In this document: piece after piece, positions 53,950 to 62,653 of the stretch
Layout of the letters: each line of letters starts with the position of its first letter
Position numbering within the stretch: the first letter of the stretch is position 1
Assembly (NCBI GenBank): GCA_963814645.1
Contig: CAWFDX010000015.1
Span: 372,001-436,000, forward strand
Source of the DNA: RYN-230 sp963814645
GTDB taxonomy: Bacteria > Actinomycetota > Actinomycetes > Streptosporangiales > Streptosporangiaceae
Reading direction: 5' to 3'
DNA length: 64,000 nucleotides
Notes under the pieces: generated by a model
What the model saw: the letters and a program-made list of their open reading frames with translations, nothing else
Told to the model about the DNA's origin: nothing
Databases searched by the model: none
Program-made: the position numbers and the translations under genes

Positions 53950-54177
53950 TCACTCTGCCCGCCGGCCAGCCATACGCCGCCAGTCATCTTCGATGCCGAC
54001 CACGTCCGTGGTCGGGCCGCTAAGCAGGCCCTGAGCGTGCAGGAGTGCCCACAGCCGCCCCCTGGGCCGACGTCGCATGCCGGGCGAGCCCGGACCGGCG
54101 CCCCCGCCGACCGCAGCCGGAGTCTGGCCATCGGTCGCGCCGTTCGGGGAAGCCGGCGGGAACAGTGTGTCGATCAT
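53950..54177 (-). CDS. Small hypothetical protein next to the NB-ARC regulator
   Basis: 75 aa from ATG 54177 behind AGGAAGG. Sequence begins MIDTLFPPASPNGATDG, then an Arg/Gly/Pro-rich stretch and GRLWALLHAQGLLSGPTTDV with DDWRRMAGR at the end. No membrane helix or signal. Its 3' end is 12 bp from the convergent regulator. I do not recognise a family; the ribosome-binding site supports reality. Confidence 0.5.
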   Translation of the reverse strand: MIDTLFPPASPNGATDGQTPAAVGGGAGPGSPGMRRRPRGRLWALLHAQGLLSGPTTDVVGIEDDWRRMAGRRAE

Positions 54178-54544
54178 CGCCCTTGCCTTCCTGTGTTCTT
54201 CAGCTGGCTCCACTTTCGCCAGCCCAGGCGGGAAGGACCACACGTGGCCGCCCACAGCTCAGACCACAGGATCGGATCAGGTCTCAGGCCCTCGGATCGA
54301 TGGCCGGCAGCCCCGGGCCACCAGCTGGCTGACCCTGATCACCAGCAGTGGCCGCCACATAATGCGCAGATCTGTGCCGCAGGCGCCGAGCGCGGCATCG
54401 ACGCGGCCACCGCGCCGAACGGCGGCTCGGCGCGCGGTTATCAAGAATTTCCGTAGCATCGGCGATCCCGATCAGGGCCGAGCAGGCAGCCGGACCGTAT
54501 GTTTATGCATCGCCAGCGCTGGGCGTGGTCGTCCGCTTCCGCCG
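54178..54544. other. Intergenic stretch, no supported gene
   Basis: About 370 bp between two minus-strand genes. Small open frames (for example 54277-54459 on the minus strand) have no ribosome-binding site and no recognisable product. No strong hairpin seen. Confidence 0.4.
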
Positions 54545-54964
54545 TCAGGTGGTCTTTGACTGGCTGAGCTCCACCAGGTGGCCATCTGGGTCCCGCAGAA
54601 AGCAGCGGACCTCCGAGCCCCAATCATGCGGCGCAGTCAGGAAGGTCGCCCCCCGGGACCGTAGTGCCTCATAAGCCGCCTGGCAGTCAGCTACCCGCAG
54701 CGTCATGGCATGACTGACCCGGTGAACATCGGCAGGCGGTGCGAAGACCACCGTGGGTTTGTCGGCGGTCGGCCCGCCCCCGCTGACCAAAAGCAGCCAC
54801 GTGCCGGCGAAACGCAGCACCACGCTCGTTCCCCCGTACTCGCGGTACAGTTCCGCACCCAGCACATCCACCCAGAAGTCCCGCGAACGGGCCGGGTCGG
54901 TGACCACCAGAATGTGGGTAACCGCAACGTCACTGCCAAGAAGGCCCACTGGCTGCTGCGTCAT
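54545..54964 (-). CDS. VOC-family (glyoxalase/bleomycin-resistance-like) protein
   Basis: 139 aa from ATG 54964 with GGGAGG upstream. Two VOC half-modules: the first VTHILVVTDPARSRDFWVDV and LGAELYREYG with a His ligand, the second MTLRVADCQAAYEALRSRGA and CFLRDPDGHLVELSQ with a Glu ligand. Single-domain protein acting as a dimer; possible lyase, dioxygenase or drug-binding role. It stands alone just before the insertion-element complex. Confidence 0.88.
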   Translation of the reverse strand: MTQQPVGLLGSDVAVTHILVVTDPARSRDFWVDVLGAELYREYGGTSVVLRFAGTWLLLVSGGGPTADKPTVVFAPPADVHRVSHAMTLRVADCQAAYEALRSRGATFLTAPHDWGSEVRCFLRDPDGHLVELSQSKTT

Positions 54965-55064
54965 TAACACCTCCCGGCCGTACAGCTGAACGTACCCATC
55001 CCCTCGCCATCGCCGCGCGCGATTTCCGGAACACCATGAGAGCAGAGGGGTCTGTCAACTTAAC

Positions 55065-56688
55065 GGCTCTGTCGCACTTTCGGTGGTGACGGATCGTATT
55101 CTCACCCGAGGAGGATCCGGTGGCGGAGGAGCTGGAATCCTGCGCGGCCGTACATCTGCCTTTTGATCATCTTGGTCTTGGTGTTGACGCCTTCGGTGCG
55201 CCCGTTGTGGTGCGGCATCGTGACCGCGGCCGTGGCGGCCTGGATGTCCAGGTCCAGGCCGCGGCTGAAAGAGTGCACGTGAGGCAGGTCCGCATCGCGT
55301 GCGCCGGCGATCCACTGCCTGAGCCTGGCGTCGTTGCCCGGGCGGGGAGCCAGCAGGGCGGCGAAGGAGCGGATCAGCCCGGCCAGGGCGGTCATCTCCG
55401 GGCATGCGCCTTCGAGGCCGGCGAGCGTCTCTTGCTGGCCGGGGGTGAGGCGGTCCGGCCTGGTGAGCAGGGTGCGGGCTGCCCGGCGGGGTGACAGGTG
55501 CGGGCGGTCGCTGTCCAGGCGGCCCTGGTTGATGTAGCGGACAAGGAGGTTGGAGCTGCCCTGGTAGCCGCGCTCGCGGATCTCGCGCAGCAGTTGCTGG
55601 ACCGGGACGCCGGGCTCTTCGGCCCGGCGCTTGCGGAGGTAGCCGCGGTGGGGGTCGACGAGGGTGGGCCGGTACTTCGGGGCGCGCTGCAGCCGCTCCG
55701 GCTCGCTGGCCCGGTCGTAGCGCTTGACGGTGTTGAGCGAGAGGTTCAGGCGGCGGGCGCACTCGAGCAGGCCCACGTTCCGGGCACGCAGCTCATGGAC
55801 CTGCTGCCAGCGCTCCAAAGTGGTGGCGGCCCGCCTGCCTTCCTGCAGGGGCATGCCCTTCGCCCAGCAGGCGGAGTGCGCCGCGACCTCCTTCCGGACG
55901 GCCTCGCCGAGGCCGTGCCACAAGTGCCAGCGATCGCCGACCTGGACCGCCGAGGGCAGTGCCTGGCGGACGGCCTCGCCGTAAGCCCCCGACCCGTCAC
56001 GGCACACGACCTCGACGCCGGGATGGTCTTTCAGCCACTTCTCAGTGACGTCGGCGGTGCGGCCGGGGATGACGTCGGCGCGGCGGCCGGTCTCGGCGTC
56101 GATGAGCACGGTCGCGTAGACGCTGCCGCGGCGCAGCGCGAAGTCGTCGATCCCCAGCACCCGCGGCACCGTCATCCCGGGCAGGGGGATCTTGAGGAGG
56201 ACCCGCAGCGCGGTATGCCGGCAGACCATGATGCCCAGTGCCGGCAGCAGCCGCGCCGACGCCCTGCCCGCTAACTCGCGCGCCACTGCGCTGACCTGGG
56301 CCGTCAGCCGTGAGATGCGCCGCTGGTAACGGTCCAGGACGCCCGGGACCTGCTCGCGGAAGGTCTGCACCCTGCACTCCAGCGCCGGGCAGCGCATACG
56401 GCGGACCCGCACCCGGACCAGGACGCGGCGGCCATCAACGGGAACGTCCGCCGCTGTCCGCTCGCGGTATTCATGCACGCGGGCCGTTTCGGTGCCGCAC
56501 CCCGGGCAGGCCACGGCCACGTCCCGGGTCCTCGCCCGCACGCAGATCATCTCGCCCGCGTCCTCGACATCCTCGATGACCAGGGCAGACAACCCAGAGA
56601 ACACAGTCCTCACAAGCTCAGTCACGTCAATCATGACCGATCGTGACACATCAGCACAACCTGCCACCACCGAAAGTGCGACAGAGCC
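55065..56688 (-). mobile_element. ISL3-family element, copy 1
   Basis: 1,624 bp. Terminal inverted repeats begin GGCTCTGTCGCACTTTCGG at 55065 and the complement ends at 56688. Target duplication AACTTAAC at 55057-55064 and 56689-56696 (8 bp, the family norm). Inserted in the left terminal repeat of the IS256 element, at bases 10-17. Appears identical to copy 2. Confidence 0.92.
55102..56634 (-). CDS. ISL3-family transposase (copy 1)
   Basis: 510 aa from ATG 56634 (GTG 56670 would lie in the terminal repeat). N-terminal zinc finger C43-x2-C46 ... C82-x4-C87, helix-turn-helix region, then the DDE catalytic core: Asp163 in LGIDDFALRR, Asp213 in VVCRDGSGAY, Glu in NGRTEGVNTKTKM near the C-terminus, and the family's final GFQLLRHRILLG. 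Intact, so likely functional. Confidence 0.93.
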   Translation of the reverse strand: MIDVTELVRTVFSGLSALVIEDVEDAGEMICVRARTRDVAVACPGCGTETARVHEYRERTAADVPVDGRRVLVRVRVRRMRCPALECRVQTFREQVPGVLDRYQRRISRLTAQVSAVARELAGRASARLLPALGIMVCRHTALRVLLKIPLPGMTVPRVLGIDDFALRRGSVYATVLIDAETGRRADVIPGRTADVTEKWLKDHPGVEVVCRDGSGAYGEAVRQALPSAVQVGDRWHLWHGLGEAVRKEVAAHSACWAKGMPLQEGRRAATTLERWQQVHELRARNVGLLECARRLNLSLNTVKRYDRASEPERLQRAPKYRPTLVDPHRGYLRKRRAEEPGVPVQQLLREIRERGYQGSSNLLVRYINQGRLDSDRPHLSPRRAARTLLTRPDRLTPGQQETLAGLEGACPEMTALAGLIRSFAALLAPRPGNDARLRQWIAGARDADLPHVHSFSRGLDLDIQAATAAVTMPHHNGRTEGVNTKTKMIKRQMYGRAGFQLLRHRILLG

Positions 56689-57459
56689 AACTTAACGGTG
56701 TAACTTGATCTTGGTTGTTAGTTCCTGCCCGCGCTGAGGCGGCCGTCGAAGGTGATGTCGAATGCGTTGAGGGCGGCTTTCCATCGGTTGGTCCAGCGCT
56801 GGCGGCCCTTCCCGGTCGGGTCGAGGCTCATGATCGCCATATAGAGGCACTTGAGGGCGGATCTCTGTCGGGAAGTGGCCGCGGGCGTTCACCGCCCGCC
56901 GCAGCCGGGCGTTGATCGACTCGATCGCATTTGTCGTGCAGATCACTGTCCTTATTTCCCGGTCGAAGGCCAGGAACGGCACGAATTCCGCCCACGCGTT
57001 CTCCCACAGCCGTATAATAGCCGGGTAGCGTTTCTCCCACTTCCCGGAGAACTCGGCGAACCGGTCGAGCGCCTCGGCTTCCGAGGCGGCGGTGTAGACC
57101 GGCTTAAGGTCTTTCGCGATGACGCCCCAGTCTTTCTTCGAGGCGTACTTGAAGGAATTCCGCAGGAGGTGAACAATGCAGGTTTGCACTATTGTCTTCT
57201 CCCAGACCGCGCTCACCGCATCGGGCAGGCCTTTCAGGCCGTCGCAGACCAGCATGCACACGTCCCGCACGCCGCGGTTCTTGATTTCAGACAAGACCCG
57301 CAGCCAGAACTTGGCTCCTTCCCCGTCGCCGTGCTCGCCGGCCCACAGTCCCAGCACGTCACGCTCGCCGTCCACGGTGACGCCCAGGGCGAGGTAGATG
57401 GGCCGGTTGGCGACCTGGCCCTCGCGGATCTTCACGTTAATAGCATCGATGAACAGGAC

Positions 57460-59087
57460 GTAACCAGTCACACCCCTTGTTGATCTGTGGCGTGTCGGTG
57501 CTGGTGTCCGGTTTGTGATCATGGTTGGGTTCGGGGGTGCCGGACCCGGGTCAGCCGTCGTATGAGGAGCTGGCTGCCCGGAACGCCGAGCTGACGGCGC
57601 GGGTCACTGAGTTGCTGGCGGTGGTGGCGGAGCAGGCCGCGCAGATCAGGGCGCTGCGGGCCGAGGTGGCGTCGCTGCGGCGGCAGGCGAACCGGGATTC
57701 CTCCAATTCCTCGCAGCCGCCCAGCCAGGACAGCCCCGCGGCGAAGGCGAAGCCGCGGGCGGGCAGCCGGCGGGCGCGGCCTGGCCGGCGGCAGGGCGGC
57801 CAGAAAGGCCATCCGGGCACGGGCCTGCAGATGGCCGCCCGGCCTGATGAGACCCGGGTCATCGAGCCGGGGGTGTGTGGCGGGTGCGGCGCGGACCTGG
57901 CCGGCGCGCCGGGCCGGGTCGCCTCCAGCGTGCAGGTCTTCGATATCCCGCCGGCTGCGCTGATGGTGACGGAGTACCAGATGATGCGCCGCACCTGCGG
58001 GTGCGGACAGGTCACGACCGCGCCGGCTCCGCCGGGGGTCACGGGCGGCCCGGCGTGCTACGGGCCTGGCGTGGTGGATGCGGCGACGCTGCTGGCCAGC
58101 ACGGACGTGATCGGGATCGAGCGGGCCGCTGACCTGATGGGCGCTCTGCTCAAGGCGCCGGTGTCCACGGGGTTCGTGTCGCGGTGCCTGGTCCGCCTGG
58201 ACGCGGCGTTAGCGGCCGCCGGGTTCGAGGACGCGCTCAAGGACGCCTTGCGCGGCGCGGATGTGCTGGGCACCGACGAGACCCCGGCGCCGCTCACCGC
58301 GGCGGCGGCCAGCGAGCAGGACTGCGGGAACCCGCACGTCTACACGGTGCGGACCATGCTGGCCTATACCGGCGGCGGGGCGGACCTGATCTGGTACGGC
58401 GCGGCGGGCGACCGCACCAAGGCGCCGGTCACCGGGTTCGGGATCCTGGACGGCTTCGCCGGGGTCCTGGTCCGTGACGACTACGGCGGATACCTCAGCT
58501 ACGACGCCGGGCTCGCCGGGGTCCAGCAGTGCCTCGCCCACCTTTACCGGTACCTCGACGACGCTTACGCGATTGACCCGGTGTCCCAGGCCTGGACCCG
58601 CCAGGCCGGCGACGCGCTCCGCGAGGCCGCCGCGGGAGTCAAGACCGCCCGCGACGCCGGCCGCACCAGCCTGGACACTGTCTTGCTGGCCCGCCTGCGC
58701 CAAAGCTATGACCAGGCCGTCGCCGCCGGGATCTCGGTGAACCTGTCCCGGCCCTGGCACAAGGGCAGCCACCCCGGGCTCGTCCTGGCCCGGCGGCTGA
58801 AACGCAAGGCCAGCCAGGTATGGCTATTCGCGACCCGGTTCGACGTCCCGGCCACGAACAACGGATCGGAAAACGCCGTCCGCGGCTACAAGCTCGCCGC
58901 GAAAATCAGCGGCTGCTGGCGCACCCTGGCAACCCTGCAGCGCCACTGCCGCATCCGCTCCTACCTCACCACCGCCCGCAGCCACGACCGCCACCCCCTC
59001 GCCGCCATCCGCGACGCTCTCAACGGCAACGCCTGGATGCCACCGCAACCAGCATGACCAACTAACCGGTCACCCGTGACTGGTTAC
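57460..59087 (+). mobile_element. IS66-family element (single-ORF, ISBst12-like)
   Basis: 1,628 bp with 12-bp perfect inverted ends GTAACCAGTCAC (57460-57471) and GTGACTGGTTAC (59076-59087); the GTAA start is typical of IS66. 8-bp target duplication AACAGGAC at 57452-57459 and 59088-59095. Only one gene (tnpC-type transposase) and no tnpA/tnpB, as in ISBst12-like members. Inserted in the IS256 transposase gene. Confidence 0.93.
57537..59057 (+). CDS. IS66-family transposase
   Basis: 506 aa from GTG 57537; the frame begins at TTG 57525. Leading coiled coil (ELTARVTELLAVVAEQAAQI), basic Ser/Gln linker, zinc-binding CGGCGADL, DDE core: Asp in LGTDETPAPL, Asp in LVRDDYGGYL, Glu in NNGSENAVRGYKL, and the C-terminal IS66 block LAAKISGCWRTLATLQRHCR. 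Intact and probably functional. Confidence 0.92.
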   Translation: MPDPGQPSYEELAARNAELTARVTELLAVVAEQAAQIRALRAEVASLRRQANRDSSNSSQPPSQDSPAAKAKPRAGSRRARPGRRQGGQKGHPGTGLQMAARPDETRVIEPGVCGGCGADLAGAPGRVASSVQVFDIPPAALMVTEYQMMRRTCGCGQVTTAPAPPGVTGGPACYGPGVVDAATLLASTDVIGIERAADLMGALLKAPVSTGFVSRCLVRLDAALAAAGFEDALKDALRGADVLGTDETPAPLTAAAASEQDCGNPHVYTVRTMLAYTGGGADLIWYGAAGDRTKAPVTGFGILDGFAGVLVRDDYGGYLSYDAGLAGVQQCLAHLYRYLDDAYAIDPVSQAWTRQAGDALREAAAGVKTARDAGRTSLDTVLLARLRQSYDQAVAAGISVNLSRPWHKGSHPGLVLARRLKRKASQVWLFATRFDVPATNNGSENAVRGYKLAAKISGCWRTLATLQRHCRIRSYLTTARSHDRHPLAAIRDALNGNAWMPPQPA

Positions 59088-59673
59088 AACAGGACGGCAT
59101 AAACCGGGTCAAGGGGCCGGCTCTGCCATTCCGCCATGCCCTCCATCACCCGGTCGGTGATCGTGGTAATAGTCTGCTTAGAGACCTCCGCGCCGTAGAC
59201 CTCGGCCAGGTGCGCGCTGATCTCCCCGTGGGTCAGCCCTTTCGCCGACAGGGAAATCACCATCTCCTCCACCCCGGTCAGCCGCCGCTGCCTTTTGGCG
59301 ACGATTTTCGGCTCGAAACTGGAGTCCCGGTCCCGCGGCACCGAAAGCTCCACCGGCCCGGTCTCGGTGAGCACGGTCTTGGCCCGGTGCCCATTGCGGG
59401 AATTGCTGCCATTGCGGCCCGCCGGGTCGTGCTTGCCGTAGCCGAGGTGGTCATCCAGTTCGCCTTCCAGGGCACCCTCGACCACCATCTTGGTCAGCTT
59501 GCCCAGCAGCCCGCCCTCGCCGGTCAGCTTCACCCCGCCGGTGCGGGCCCGCTCGGTAAGCTCGCGCAGCAGCTGCTCATCGGCCGCCGAGAGCTCCGCT
59601 CCGTCCTCGTCATGGCTGATCGTCACGTCTGTCACTGGTGTCTCCTCCGTCTCGGGGGTTACACCGTTGAAAT

Positions 59674-61297
59674 GGCTCTGTCGCACTTTCGGTGGTGACG
59701 GATCGTATTCTCACCCGAGGAGGATCCGGTGGCGGAGGAGCTGGAATCCTGCGCGGCCGTACATCTGCCTTTTGATCATCTTGGTCTTGGTGTTGACGCC
59801 TTCGGTGCGCCCGTTGTGGTGCGGCATCGTGACCGCGGCCGTGGCGGCCTGGATGTCCAGGTCCAGGCCGCGGCTGAAAGAGTGCACGTGAGGCAGGTCC
59901 GCATCGCGTGCGCCGGCGATCCACTGCCTGAGCCTGGCGTCGTTGCCCGGGCGGGGAGCCAGCAGGGCGGCGAAGGAGCGGATCAGCCCGGCCAGGGCGG
60001 TCATCTCCGGGCATGCGCCTTCGAGGCCGGCGAGCGTCTCTTGCTGGCCGGGGGTGAGGCGGTCCGGCCTGGTGAGCAGGGTGCGGGCTGCCCGGCGGGG
60101 TGACAGGTGCGGGCGGTCGCTGTCCAGGCGGCCCTGGTTGATGTAGCGGACAAGGAGGTTGGAGCTGCCCTGGTAGCCGCGCTCGCGGATCTCGCGCAGC
60201 AGTTGCTGGACCGGGACGCCGGGCTCTTCGGCCCGGCGCTTGCGGAGGTAGCCGCGGTGGGGGTCGACGAGGGTGGGCCGGTACTTCGGGGCGCGCTGCA
60301 GCCGCTCCGGCTCGCTGGCCCGGTCGTAGCGCTTGACGGTGTTGAGCGAGAGGTTCAGGCGGCGGGCGCACTCGAGCAGGCCCACGTTCCGGGCACGCAG
60401 CTCATGGACCTGCTGCCAGCGCTCCAAAGTGGTGGCGGCCCGCCTGCCTTCCTGCAGGGGCATGCCCTTCGCCCAGCAGGCGGAGTGCGCCGCGACCTCC
60501 TTCCGGACGGCCTCGCCGAGGCCGTGCCACAAGTGCCAGCGATCGCCGACCTGGACCGCCGAGGGCAGTGCCTGGCGGACGGCCTCGCCGTAAGCCCCCG
60601 ACCCGTCACGGCACACGACCTCGACGCCGGGATGGTCTTTCAGCCACTTCTCAGTGACGTCGGCGGTGCGGCCGGGGATGACGTCGGCGCGGCGGCCGGT
60701 CTCGGCGTCGATGAGCACGGTCGCGTAGACGCTGCCGCGGCGCAGCGCGAAGTCGTCGATCCCCAGCACCCGCGGCACCGTCATCCCGGGCAGGGGGATC
60801 TTGAGGAGGACCCGCAGCGCGGTATGCCGGCAGACCATGATGCCCAGTGCCGGCAGCAGCCGCGCCGACGCCCTGCCCGCTAACTCGCGCGCCACTGCGC
60901 TGACCTGGGCCGTCAGCCGTGAGATGCGCCGCTGGTAACGGTCCAGGACGCCCGGGACCTGCTCGCGGAAGGTCTGCACCCTGCACTCCAGCGCCGGGCA
61001 GCGCATACGGCGGACCCGCACCCGGACCAGGACGCGGCGGCCATCAACGGGAACGTCCGCCGCTGTCCGCTCGCGGTATTCATGCACGCGGGCCGTTTCG
61101 GTGCCGCACCCCGGGCAGGCCACGGCCACGTCCCGGGTCCTCGCCCGCACGCAGATCATCTCGCCCGCGTCCTCGACATCCTCGATGACCAGGGCAGACA
61201 ACCCAGAGAACACAGTCCTCACAAGCTCAGTCACGTCAATCATGACCGATCGTGACACATCAGCACAACCTGCCACCACCGAAAGTGCGACAGAGCC
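59674..61297 (-). mobile_element. ISL3-family element, copy 2
   Basis: 1,624 bp, same ends as copy 1 and in the same orientation. Target duplication GTTGAAAT at 59666-59673 and 61298-61305. Inserted at bases 10-17 of the right terminal repeat of the IS256 element, the mirror position of copy 1. ORF positions are offset by exactly 4,609 from copy 1. Confidence 0.92.
59711..61243 (-). CDS. ISL3-family transposase (copy 2)
   Basis: 510 aa from ATG 61243, identical in translation to copy 1: zinc finger at 43-87, DDE residues Asp163, Asp213 and a C-terminal Glu, and the same termination. The frame stays open upstream of the element into unrelated DNA, which should not be counted as coding. Two identical copies indicate recent transposition. 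Confidence 0.92.
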   Translation of the reverse strand: MIDVTELVRTVFSGLSALVIEDVEDAGEMICVRARTRDVAVACPGCGTETARVHEYRERTAADVPVDGRRVLVRVRVRRMRCPALECRVQTFREQVPGVLDRYQRRISRLTAQVSAVARELAGRASARLLPALGIMVCRHTALRVLLKIPLPGMTVPRVLGIDDFALRRGSVYATVLIDAETGRRADVIPGRTADVTEKWLKDHPGVEVVCRDGSGAYGEAVRQALPSAVQVGDRWHLWHGLGEAVRKEVAAHSACWAKGMPLQEGRRAATTLERWQQVHELRARNVGLLECARRLNLSLNTVKRYDRASEPERLQRAPKYRPTLVDPHRGYLRKRRAEEPGVPVQQLLREIRERGYQGSSNLLVRYINQGRLDSDRPHLSPRRAARTLLTRPDRLTPGQQETLAGLEGACPEMTALAGLIRSFAALLAPRPGNDARLRQWIAGARDADLPHVHSFSRGLDLDIQAATAAVTMPHHNGRTEGVNTKTKMIKRQMYGRAGFQLLRHRILLG

Positions 61298-61314
61298 GTT
61301 GAAATTACAGTCCC

Positions 61315-61685
61315 GAGCAGAGCCGGTCCGGGCTGGACGGCCCAGCACTTGCTCATTTGGACGCACTGTCATGCCGCTGCTGGGACGCTTTTGCTGGTGT
61401 CTGGTCGGTCGGAGCAGGCGTGGTGGGGGATCTGTTGGCCTCGGCTGTTTGTGCCGCGGTCGCAGGCGGCCTCTTCGGGATGTTGCCGCGTTCTGCTGCC
61501 GGAATGACCGGGTGGTGTGACTTGTTTGACCAGGTGATCCCGGATTGCTGGCTGAGGCCCGCGGCCTGGAGCAGATGCGTGTTTGGCTGTGCGCCCGGCC
61601 GGCGTAACGGGCCGGGACGATGCGGCGGCTGATCCGGCCGGGGAGGTTCAGCCCCGTAACCGCCACAGCCAGGAAGAGAACACTG
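61315..61685. other. Target duplication and non-coding leader before msrB
   Basis: Begins with the 8-bp duplication GAGCAGAG (61315-61322) of the IS256 element, so this is where the host sequence resumes. About 370 bp follow with no gene having a start and coding character on either strand. Presumably contains the msrB promoter. Confidence 0.45.
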
Positions 61686-62150
61686 ATGCGCCGCACCAGG
61701 GCCACGCAGCCCACCACGCCGCCCGAGATCCACAAGCCGGATGAGCAATGGCGGCAGGAACTGACGCGCCAGCAGTATGACGTGCTGCGCCGAGGCCACA
61801 CCGAGCCCGCCTTCACCGGCAAATACGTCCACGCTAAGGACAACGGCTCCTACTGCTGCGCCGGCTGCGGGAATGAGCTGTTCCGCTCGGACGCCAAGTT
61901 CGAATCCCGCACGGGCTGGCCGAGCTTCTCCCAGCCAGCCATCGCAGCAGCGGTCGAACTGCGGCCGGACAAGGGCTGGTTCCTGCGCCGCACCGAGGTG
62001 ATCTGCCGCCGCTGCGGCGGTCATCTGGGCCATGTCTTCCGCGACGGGCCCGCTCCCACCCGCAGGCGCTATTGCATCAACTCGTGTGCCCTGGCCTTCC
62101 AGCCACTGCCGCCTAGCCGCGATCGGGGCGACGGTCAGCCAGGCAGCTAA
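61686..62150 (+). CDS. msrB: Peptide-methionine (R)-S-oxide reductase
   Basis: 154 aa from ATG 61686 with AGGAAGAG upstream. Repairs oxidised methionine (R-sulfoxide) in proteins. Zinc-binding pairs CAGCG and CRRCGG, the TGWPSF substrate block (SRTGWPSFSQPA) and the catalytic RRYCINSCALAF, in which the Cys of YCINS is the expected active-site residue. Normal length. It stands alone next to the mobile-element complex. Confidence 0.95.
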   Translation: MRRTRATQPTTPPEIHKPDEQWRQELTRQQYDVLRRGHTEPAFTGKYVHAKDNGSYCCAGCGNELFRSDAKFESRTGWPSFSQPAIAAAVELRPDKGWFLRRTEVICRRCGGHLGHVFRDGPAPTRRRYCINSCALAFQPLPPSRDRGDGQPGS

Positions 62151-62377
62151 TGCCTGCGGCGCTGGACTTCGCCGAGCAGAATGCCGTGTTCTGCGCGGCC
62201 GCTCATCAGCCCGGCTGCGGATCCAGCGCCGTGCCTAACGTGAGCCAGGCGTACAGCCAGCGGTTCACCGCGCATCCGTTCATCCAGGTTCCGCCATTCC
62301 CCGCCAACCGACGAACCCGCATAACTATGTGGCCTGGCTCGTGCAGCGAACGCACGGATCTGCCGCTCTGCGCTCGG

Positions 62378-62653
62378 TCAGTGCGGTCGGTAAACGTCGG
62401 AGCGATGTTCGATGGCTACGACGGTGACCTGGCGCCTCCGATCATCGATGCGGTAGATCACCCGGTAGTCACCACGGCGAGCGCTGTGCAGCCCCTCGAG
62501 ACCCAGCTTCAGCGCTTTGCCGACGCGGTGCGGGCTTGTGGCCAGTGACCCATACAGGAACTCGACGACAGCGGTTGCCACTTTCTCGGCGAGCCTGGTC
62601 AGTGCCCGGCGTGATGTGGCGGTCCACGCGATCGCGAAGGCGTTCTCGCTCAC
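62378..62653 (-). CDS. RelE/ParE-family toxin
   Basis: 91 aa from GTG 62653, overlapping the antitoxin stop by 4 bp (GTGA). Typical RelE layout: helix IAWTATSRRALTRLAEKV, then LKLGLEGLHSARRGDYRVIY and VTVVAIEHRSDVYRP, with the Arg/Tyr-rich C-terminal strands that hold catalytic residues. As a ribosome-associated mRNA interferase it would act on translating mRNA. Paired with the antitoxin immediately upstream. Confidence 0.93.
   Translation of the reverse strand: MSENAFAIAWTATSRRALTRLAEKVATAVVEFLYGSLATSPHRVGKALKLGLEGLHSARRGDYRVIYRIDDRRRQVTVVAIEHRSDVYRPH

Larger units (their letters stand above)
56718..59635 (-). pseudogene. IS256-family (Mutator-type) transposase, disrupted
   Basis: N-terminal half runs from GTG 59635 (GGAGGAG upstream): ELTERARTGGVKLTGEGGLL, YGKHDPAGRNGSNSRNGH, VPRDRDSSFEPKIV, ending ...LDPVYAV at the insertion point. 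C-terminal half resumes LFIDAINVKIREGQVANRPI (catalytic Asp), MLVCDGLKGLPDAVS (Asp), TTNAIESINARLRR (Glu). The IS66 element split it within the 8-bp AACAGGAC. A further frameshift near 56862 separates FPTE from SALKCLYMAIMSLDPTG and the end GRLSAGRN. The original was about 415 aa. Confidence 0.9.
55048..61314. mobile_element. IS256-family element interrupted by three other insertions
   Basis: Ends: left 55048 reads GGGTCTGTC then AACTTAACGGTGTAAC after removal of one insertion; right end (minus strand from 61314) reads GGGACTGTA then ATTTCAACGGTGTAAC, a 25-bp terminal inverted repeat with five mismatches. Flanks GAGCAGAG at 55040-55047 and 61315-61322 form an 8-bp target duplication. Removing two ISL3 copies (1,624 bp plus 8 each) and the IS66 (1,628 plus 8) leaves 1,367 bp, the usual IS256 length. 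The transposase is in pieces. Confidence 0.88.

Noticed and set aside
59711..61843. Long minus-strand frame joining ISL3 transposase copy 2 with upstream sequence
   Set aside because: The extension lies beyond the element's end at 61297 and its target duplication, so it is chance readthrough, not a fused protein.
62150..62548. 132-codon plus-strand frame starting at TAATG after msrB
   Set aside because: Overlaps the toxin gene on the other strand and shows no recognisable family; its start coincidence with the msrB stop is not enough.
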